Origin: Promethearchaeota archaeon
Lineage (GTDB): Archaea > Asgardarchaeota > Lokiarchaeia > Sigyniarchaeales > SOKP01
Length of the DNA: 11,076 nucleotides
Direction of reading: 5' to 3'
NCBI GenBank assembly: GCA_030612905.1
Contig: JAUWNA010000032.1
Span: 1 to 11,076, forward strand
Shown here: positions 6,478 to 11,076 of the stretch, piece by piece
Layout: every line of letters begins with the position of its first letter
Numbering within the stretch: position 1 is the first letter of the stretch
The notes under the pieces: generated by a model
Databases searched by the model: none
Told to the model about the DNA's origin: nothing
What the model saw: the letters and a program-made list of their open reading frames with translations, nothing else
Program-made: the position numbers and the translations under genes

Positions 6478-7857
6478 ATGGAATTTGAAATTATTAAAAA
6501 AACTCCTCTCTATAGCGCTTTATCAGAGCTAGGAAAACGTATTTATTTACCTCAAGGCGTTTTTTATTGGGCTGGAAGAGCTAAAAAGGAAGCAGAAATA
6601 ATGGGTACGCTTGGGTCGGCTTTCGGTTACGAAAAAGATTTTATTGAAGGAGGCACTTCAGAATGGGTTCCTTGTTATTTAGAAGATATCAAGAATTATA
6701 CAAAGTTTAATATAAATGAGATCGTACCATATCCTAAAATCTCTGGGCTTGAAGAGCTAAAAATAATCTGGAAGAATTGGATCATTGAAAAATCGTTTAT
6801 TGATAAAACCGTAGAAAAAGCAAGGTTTAATAAACTTCAAAAGTATATTTCAACGCCAGTGATAACTTCTGGTTTGACAAATGGAATATTTTTATGCTGT
6901 AGTTTGCTCCTGAATTCAGGAGATTACATTATTTCCACAAATAAAAGATGGGGAAACTACGATAACATAATTGAGACCCTACTTGGTGCAAAAATTAAAT
7001 CTTTTGAATTTTTTATTAATAGTAAATTTAATGTTCAAGGATTAAAAGACGCTATTTACGAAGTTTCAAAAATTCAAGAAAAAATTGTTCTAATTTTGGG
7101 TTTTCCTAATAACCCTACGGGATATGTTCCCATAAAAGAAGAACTTGAGGAAATTATTAATGTTTTAAAGCTAGCTCAAAAAGATATTTCAAAACCTATT
7201 ATTGTCCTTGTTGACGATGCTTACGAGCCATATATCTATTCTAATAACGTAATAAACCGCTCAATTTTTTATGAATTACACGATTTAGAAGAGGATATAA
7301 TCCCTATAAAAATAGATGGCATAACTAAGGAATTTCTACTGTATGGCGGACGCATTGGGTTCGTTACGATTGGATTAAAACCAAACTGGGTAAACAGCGA
7401 AGAAGAGCTAGATATTTTAAAAACAGAGATTAATAACAAATTATCTGGTTTAGTTAGAACTACGATTTCAAATTCTAATCATTTTTATCAAAGCCTAATT
7501 ATAAATCTCTTTAAGGATGTCGGAACTGATGGTTTAATTAAAAAAAGAGATAAAGTAATAACGCTCCTTAAAGCAAGATACGAAAAAATTAATGCTGAAC
7601 TTAAAAAAATAAAAAGCTCTGACATTTCAGTAGATCCAAACGCAGGAGGCTTCTTTGTTTTTGTGAATCTAAACCCTAAAAAATTGCGCGCAAACGATTT
7701 TGCAGATCACCTTTTAAAAAAATATAAAGTAGGTGTTATTCCCATAGAAAAACCAAATGATAACATTAACGGAATTCGAATTGCATATTGTTCTATCGAT
7801 CTTACACAGATTACTGAATTCGTCAACCGAATTAAGCTTGCACTCGTAGATTATTAA
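6478..7857 (+). CDS. PLP-dependent class I/II aminotransferase
   Basis: 459 residues, longer than the common 390-400 of this fold-type I family; inserts are visible around 100-125 and 315-345. Landmarks, numbered from ATG 6478: N212-P-T-G215 (PLP O3'), D246-D-A-Y249 (Asp for the ring nitrogen, Tyr for O3'), K284 in GITKEF as the Schiff-base lysine, R292 in YGGRIGF for the phosphate, and R434 in NGIRIAY for the substrate carboxylate. The set is complete, so it should be an active cytoplasmic aminotransferase. The N-terminal pattern, with YPKISGLEELKIIWKNW near residues 83-99, is like aromatic or broad-range amino-acid transaminases, but the donor and acceptor cannot be fixed. TTG 6469 is an alternative start in frame, three codons earlier. 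Neither start has a ribosome site; TTTAAAA at 6438-6444 would suit a leaderless transcript. The next gene on this strand is the gelsolin protein, with no evident functional link. Confidence 0.88.
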   Translation: MEFEIIKKTPLYSALSELGKRIYLPQGVFYWAGRAKKEAEIMGTLGSAFGYEKDFIEGGTSEWVPCYLEDIKNYTKFNINEIVPYPKISGLEELKIIWKNWIIEKSFIDKTVEKARFNKLQKYISTPVITSGLTNGIFLCCSLLLNSGDYIISTNKRWGNYDNIIETLLGAKIKSFEFFINSKFNVQGLKDAIYEVSKIQEKIVLILGFPNNPTGYVPIKEELEEIINVLKLAQKDISKPIIVLVDDAYEPYIYSNNVINRSIFYELHDLEEDIIPIKIDGITKEFLLYGGRIGFVTIGLKPNWVNSEEELDILKTEINNKLSGLVRTTISNSNHFYQSLIINLFKDVGTDGLIKKRDKVITLLKARYEKINAELKKIKSSDISVDPNAGGFFVFVNLNPKKLRANDFADHLLKKYKVGVIPIEKPNDNINGIRIAYCSIDLTQITEFVNRIKLALVDY

Positions 7858-7930
7858 TCGAACCCAGATGTTTTTTACATATTATATCACTTGACTTAGT
7901 CATTTTTTGCAAGTAATTAAAAAGCTTGAG

Positions 7931-7947
7931 TTTATATTTAATATAAA
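7931..7947 (+). promoter_or_regulatory. TATA-like box and inverted repeat before the gelsolin gene
   Basis: TTTATATT-T-AATATAAA is an inverted repeat with 8-bp arms and one central base. Its centre lies about 36 nt before TTG 7975, close to where an archaeal TATA box would sit for a transcript beginning just before the start codon. No Shine-Dalgarno is seen, so a leaderless or near-leaderless mRNA is likely. The symmetry may be only the self-complementary nature of TATA sequence. Confidence 0.4.
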
Positions 7948-7974
7948 AATTTTTAAAATAAAAGTTGAAGAAAT

Positions 7975-8991
7975 TTGATTCTTTATCTAGTAGATCAAGG
8001 TAATTTAAAAGAAATTAAGAAACCAGTTTTTAGTACCGGAGATACATACATCGTGGACGACGATAAAACAATTTACGTGTGGATAGGAAGTAAATGTAGC
8101 ATAGATGAAAAGACCGCTGGGGCAGCACAAGCTCGAACTTTGGACCAACAACGGGGTGGAGCTGCAAAAATAATAACTATTGACCAAAAACAAGAAACAT
8201 CTGAATTTATGAAAACAATAAATTCTATGGGTGCTATGAAGGTTGTTGAAAAGAATTACGCAAAAACTCTTCTCAAAGATGTATCTACGGGGGATTTTGC
8301 TGGATTCTCAGAGTGGAAGAACGTTCTATATCGCGTTTCAGCTGAAGAGTTTGATGGAATTAACACTATGAAAATGATTCAAGTCCCATTCGCTAAAGAT
8401 TCTTTAGAGTCAGAAGATTGTTTTATTGCTGATTTAGGTAATAAAGTTTACATCTGGCAAGGAAGTACGTGCAACGTAAAAGAAAAAGTTAAAGCGGGTC
8501 AATGGGCTAGACACATTGATGCTGAAAGAGCTGGTGCCCAAAATGAAAAGATCTTTGAAGAAGGGGACGATAGCGAATTTCTCACAGCGATAGATAGAGG
8601 TGTAGATTATAAGGAATCGGACGCCGTCCAATTTAGAGCCGAATCTGTGTTGGAACCCGAAACAGAAGCCGATAAAGCCGCAACAGAAATTCAACCAGAA
8701 CTCAAATCAGAAATTAAAGAGGTCACTCCTGACGACATAAAAGCAGATATTGCTCATATTAAAGCACAAAGTGCTTCTAGTGCCAGTCCTGGAATCCCTG
8801 GACGAAGTGACGATTCTCTTTTAACCGTTGATAAACCTGAAGGACGTAGAAGGTGTCCAAAATGTAACAACGAAAATAAGACGATGATTCACGAAAGCGT
8901 TGACAAAAGCAACATAGTATTAGACTACCCACGAGTATACGGAAAGAAGTACCATTGTGGGGAGTGTGGTATAGAGTGGAGAGAGAAATAA
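7975..8991 (+). CDS. Two-domain gelsolin protein with C-terminal TFIIS-like zinc ribbon
   Basis: 338 residues in three parts. Gelsolin-like domain 1 is residues 1-90, with GDTYIVDDD (22-30), the core strand IYVWIG (33-38), and a helix with DEKTAGAAQAR. Domain 2 is about 105-212, with WKNVLYRV, the core strand VYIWQG (158-163), and a helix with KEKVKAGQWARHID. A Gly-Asp pair (G22-D23) in domain 1 matches the type 2 calcium site; domain 2 has Glu-Asp there. An acidic, Ala/Glu-rich linker (about 215-285) leads to the ribbon C294-x2-C297-x30-C328-x2-C331 ending IEWREK, similar to the TFIIS/RPB9 ribbon but without the catalytic Asp-Glu pair. Asgard two-domain gelsolins regulate actin filaments, so actin severing, capping or sequestering is expected. 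The ribbon suggests an added binding partner. TTG 7975 is used because TGA 7966-7968 closes the frame upstream and the next Met is near residue 79. Confidence 0.88.
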   Translation: MILYLVDQGNLKEIKKPVFSTGDTYIVDDDKTIYVWIGSKCSIDEKTAGAAQARTLDQQRGGAAKIITIDQKQETSEFMKTINSMGAMKVVEKNYAKTLLKDVSTGDFAGFSEWKNVLYRVSAEEFDGINTMKMIQVPFAKDSLESEDCFIADLGNKVYIWQGSTCNVKEKVKAGQWARHIDAERAGAQNEKIFEEGDDSEFLTAIDRGVDYKESDAVQFRAESVLEPETEADKAATEIQPELKSEIKEVTPDDIKADIAHIKAQSASSASPGIPGRSDDSLLTVDKPEGRRRCPKCNNENKTMIHESVDKSNIVLDYPRVYGKKYHCGECGIEWREK

Positions 8992-9008
8992 GCCCGAATT
9001 TAATACAA

Positions 9009-9025
9009 TTTTTTTATCTTTTTTT
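9009..9025 (+). terminator. T-run terminator of the gelsolin gene
   Basis: Two runs of seven T (9009-9015 and 9019-9025) separated by three bases lie 17 nt after the stop codon, in the short gap between two convergent genes. Archaeal RNA polymerase terminates on such runs without a hairpin. No comparable T-run is seen for the minus strand, so the opposing coiled-coil gene probably ends inside or beyond this gap. Confidence 0.45.
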
Positions 9026-9060
9026 AATTTAATTTTACAAATTTAAGAATTTTAAAAGGT

Positions 9061-10338
9061 TTAAGATTTTTTAATATCTCTACGCATAACTTTAATTTTT
9101 TTCTTTAACTCAATTATCTCACTATCTTTGGACTCGTATTTGGATTCAAGCTTCAGTTTTTCGTCCTTAACTTTTTGCATTTCGGTTAGAATCCTGTCTT
9201 CGATTTGTTCCGCCTCGTATAACTTGTCTTTTAATTTATTTCCATTTTCCCTCAAGACTTTTATTTCGGCTATTTGTTCGTCAATGACATTTCTTAAATT
9301 TATTATTTCTAATTCGAGTTTCCCAACACTGTTGCCAGATTTTTCTTGGGATTCTTCTAGTCTCGATTGAATTTGATTAATAAATTCTTCATTTGTAATA
9401 TTTTTTTGAGTTAATTTTTCAAGCTCTAGTACTAAATTATTAATCCGTTCTTCTTTTTTCTCTACATCTTTTTTTACTAAACTGAAAGTTTCAAGTTTCT
9501 GTTGCATATCTTTTATCGATTGATTGTAAGATTGTTGCGAGCTTTCAAGTTTAAAGATTTCTTTTTCTTTTTCAGTAATAATTTCGTCCTTCTTCTCTAT
9601 TAATATCGTGACTTTCTCGAACTTTGATTTTTGAACCGTGTCATTCTCTAAATATTGGATTTGTTCCGTCATTTCTTTAATTTTGTTGTCTTTTTCCTGT
9701 AGTCGTTCAACTAACCCTTTACTCGCCGATTCCTCGGACTTCAATTGTTCTAATTCTGAAGTAAGGATTTGAATTTTCTGATTTTGATCGTTTATAGCAC
9801 TATTTAACTCGTTGTTCTTGTTAGTTTGATCTTGGATAGTTTGGTTTTTTTCTTTATTCGAGAAATCTAATTCTTGAATTTGTTGGTTTTTATCTCCTAA
9901 CTGAGATTTCAGCGTTTCAATTTCTTGTTCTTTACTCTCGATTGAATTACTTATCTCAGAATCCTTTATTGTGGCTTCGCTTAATAACTGAATTTTTGAT
10001 TCGAGCTCATTTATAACTTCATCTTTTTGAACAACTATTTGAAGGACATCTTCTATTGTCGAATTGGTTTCATTAGTCAATTGAAGGGCTTTTTCCTTTT
10101 CTTGAGAAAGAGCATCAGATGCAAGCTTAAGACTTTCGTTTTCTTCTTTAAGTTTACTGATTTCTTCGTTTAGTTGTTTATTCTGTTCTATAAAGAGATT
10201 CAATTGCTCTGTGAGGCTTTCTTCTTCTGAAAGGGGAGCTTCCTCTTCCAAATCATTCTCTTCGATCCAACCAAGTGAACTTAACGCGTCTACCATCGAC
10301 GCATCTTCTTCTTTTTGATCTCTCTGTTCCTCTGCCAT
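9061..10338 (-). CDS. Long coiled-coil protein, possible tether or scaffold
   Basis: 425 residues. Residues 1-45 are acidic and probably disordered, with a short hydrophobic island MVDALSSLGWIEE (15-27) containing the only Trp; the only proline I see is P35. From about 44 to the end the sequence is continuous heptad-type helix rich in Glu, Lys, Gln, Ile and Leu, with a few Gly (for example GNSVG) that could act as hinges. A single unbroken helix of 380 residues would be about 57 nm long. The final residues KKKIKVMRRDIKKS are basic. There is no Walker A or signature motif, so this is not an SMC or Rad50 ATPase, and no membrane helix. The form is that of golgin- or EEA1-like tethers and of structural coiled coils in general, but composition alone cannot show homology. 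ATG 10336-10338; AAATTTAAT about 30 nt upstream may be the promoter. It is convergent with the gelsolin gene. Confidence 0.75.
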   Translation of the reverse strand: MAEEQRDQKEEDASMVDALSSLGWIEENDLEEEAPLSEEESLTEQLNLFIEQNKQLNEEISKLKEENESLKLASDALSQEKEKALQLTNETNSTIEDVLQIVVQKDEVINELESKIQLLSEATIKDSEISNSIESKEQEIETLKSQLGDKNQQIQELDFSNKEKNQTIQDQTNKNNELNSAINDQNQKIQILTSELEQLKSEESASKGLVERLQEKDNKIKEMTEQIQYLENDTVQKSKFEKVTILIEKKDEIITEKEKEIFKLESSQQSYNQSIKDMQQKLETFSLVKKDVEKKEERINNLVLELEKLTQKNITNEEFINQIQSRLEESQEKSGNSVGKLELEIINLRNVIDEQIAEIKVLRENGNKLKDKLYEAEQIEDRILTEMQKVKDEKLKLESKYESKDSEIIELKKKIKVMRRDIKKS

Positions 10339-10519
10339 AATATTATAAACAATTTTTGGTCTATTAAATTTTTCTAGTTGTAATTAAAATTATAATCTTG
10401 TCAAAATGAAAATTGTTAATCAGAATTAAACCAAGCTATATTACATTAACCTTAGGCATTGTTATTGTTATTAATTTTTAGTTTGAAAGCAAAAAATTCT
10501 GATTAGCTTTTGATGCTTG

Positions 10520-10996
10520 TTAATATTCTTTTGTGAAGACGTATTTTTTGTCCAGAAAGAACTTTGTAATATAACCAATAGATAAAGCTATCACAAAAGA
10601 AATTTCTAAAGGTGCATTGAAAACGTTGGTTAAGATAAATTGAATTCCTATGTTTAATATTGTTGTTAAGATCGCGAATCCAAAGTACTTAAAAAACTCC
10701 TGTGAAGTTTCTTTGATTTTTAAGCTTGATTTTTTAAAAACTATATACTTATCTAGAAAAAATTTAATTATGTACGTAATCCCTACTGCTGCAATCGAGC
10801 CCATTAATTCAGACATATTTGGACTAGTAGAGCAATAAAACATTTGGAAAAATTCTATACTTCCAAAACTTCCACAGATAAAAGGTGCTATAACGATTTG
10901 GTTTGTCTTTTGAATAATATAGTTTAAAATAATCATGCAAGCGGCAAAAATAAAATAGAGTACCATTTGCTTTTTAACGTTATTTTGATCTTCCAT
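10520..10996 (-). CDS. GtrA-like four-helix membrane protein
   Basis: 158 residues with four hydrophobic helices, near 10-30, 62-80, 104-124 and 130-147, arranged as a repeated two-helix unit. The family mark closing helices 2 and 4 is present twice: K78-FFLDKYIVF-87 and K145-FFLDKKYVF-154, 67 residues apart. Helices 1 and 3 share the pattern ILN-x3-Q. GtrA proteins are thought to move lipid-linked sugars (polyprenyl-phosphate glycosides) across the membrane and usually sit beside glycosyltransferase genes. The loop between helices 1 and 2 is unusually long (31-61) and holds Cys41 and Cys55, which could pair if this loop faces outside. The ATG at 10994-10996 has no strong ribosome site. An open frame ending at 11000-11002, 3 nt upstream, may be the end of a partner gene. 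Confidence 0.82.
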   Translation of the reverse strand: MEDQNNVKKQMVLYFIFAACMIILNYIIQKTNQIVIAPFICGSFGSIEFFQMFYCSTSPNMSELMGSIAAVGITYIIKFFLDKYIVFKKSSLKIKETSQEFFKYFGFAILTTILNIGIQFILTNVFNAPLEISFVIALSIGYITKFFLDKKYVFTKEY

Positions 10997-10999
10997 ATT

Positions 11000-11076
11000 T
11001 TAAATCAATCTAAAATTAGTAGAATGTTCAAAATTTATTTTCAAATTAAAGTCATTTTTTAACGCGGTTTTTCCAA
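11000..11076 (-). CDS. Possible 3' end of a gene running in from the right edge
   Basis: On the minus strand the frame from the window edge is open for 24 codons (GKTALKNDFNLKINF, then EHSTNFRLI) and ends at TAA 11000-11002, 3 nt before the ATG of the GtrA-like gene. Such tight spacing is typical of operon partners, and a glycosyltransferase would be the usual neighbour. The stretch is too short to assign to a family, and 24 open codons can occur by chance. Confidence 0.28.
   Translation of the reverse strand, partial: GKTALKNDFNLKINFEHSTNFRLI

Noticed and set aside
8005..8694. Two minus-strand open frames opposite the gelsolin gene.
   Set aside because: Both lie antisense to well-supported gelsolin domains and show no domain of their own.
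9061..10338. SMC or Rad50-type ATPase suggested by the long coiled coil.
   Set aside because: No Walker A, Walker B or signature motif, no globular head and no zinc-hook CxxC are present.
1..11076. CRISPR array, insertion sequence, toxin-antitoxin or defence operon.
   Set aside because: No spaced direct repeats, transposase motifs, terminal inverted repeats or paired small toxin genes were found in either strand.

Overview
The window looks like chromosomal DNA from an AT-rich archaeon (GC about 30% by eye), most probably an Asgard archaeon of the Lokiarchaeia type. Three things point there: a two-domain gelsolin carrying a TFIIS-like zinc ribbon, a long helical protein ending in a RING-like zinc finger, and a 20S proteasome beta-type protein, along with archaeal signals (TATA-like boxes, GGTG or AAAGG ribosome sites, TTG starts, T-run ends). 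The lineage is inferred from gene content; no marker gene or RNA gene was found.

Layout. 88-705 (+): a proteasome beta homologue with Ala at the nucleophile position and an in-frame TAA, after which the rest of the fold continues in the same frame. 811-2847 (+): a 678-residue helical protein with a C-terminal C4HC3 RING-like finger and a TTG start. 3006-4335 (-): a small four-helix membrane protein and a two-CxxC zinc-binding protein. 4336-4592: non-coding, with a 14-bp perfect palindrome. 4593-5865 (-): a tail-anchored protein with three 40-residue Trp repeats, followed 25 bp later by a LysE-type exporter. 5985-6344 (-): another small membrane protein. 6478-7857 (+): a fold-type I PLP aminotransferase. 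7975-8991 (+): the gelsolin/zinc-ribbon protein. 9061-10338 (-): an almost pure coiled coil, convergent with the gelsolin gene. 10520-10996 (-): a GtrA-like membrane protein, preceded by what may be the end of another gene at the window edge.

How the genes may relate. The first two genes are co-directional and only about 100 bp apart; a proteasome-type subunit beside a RING-like protein suggests protein-quality control, but no ubiquitin, E1 or E2 gene is present. The gelsolin protein, the long coiled coil and the Trp-repeat tail-anchored protein are the eukaryote-like or structural part of the window (probable actin regulation, tethering or scaffolding, membrane-associated helix). The aminotransferase, LysE exporter and GtrA protein are ordinary metabolic and envelope genes. 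I see no CRISPR array, tRNA, rRNA, insertion sequence or defence operon.
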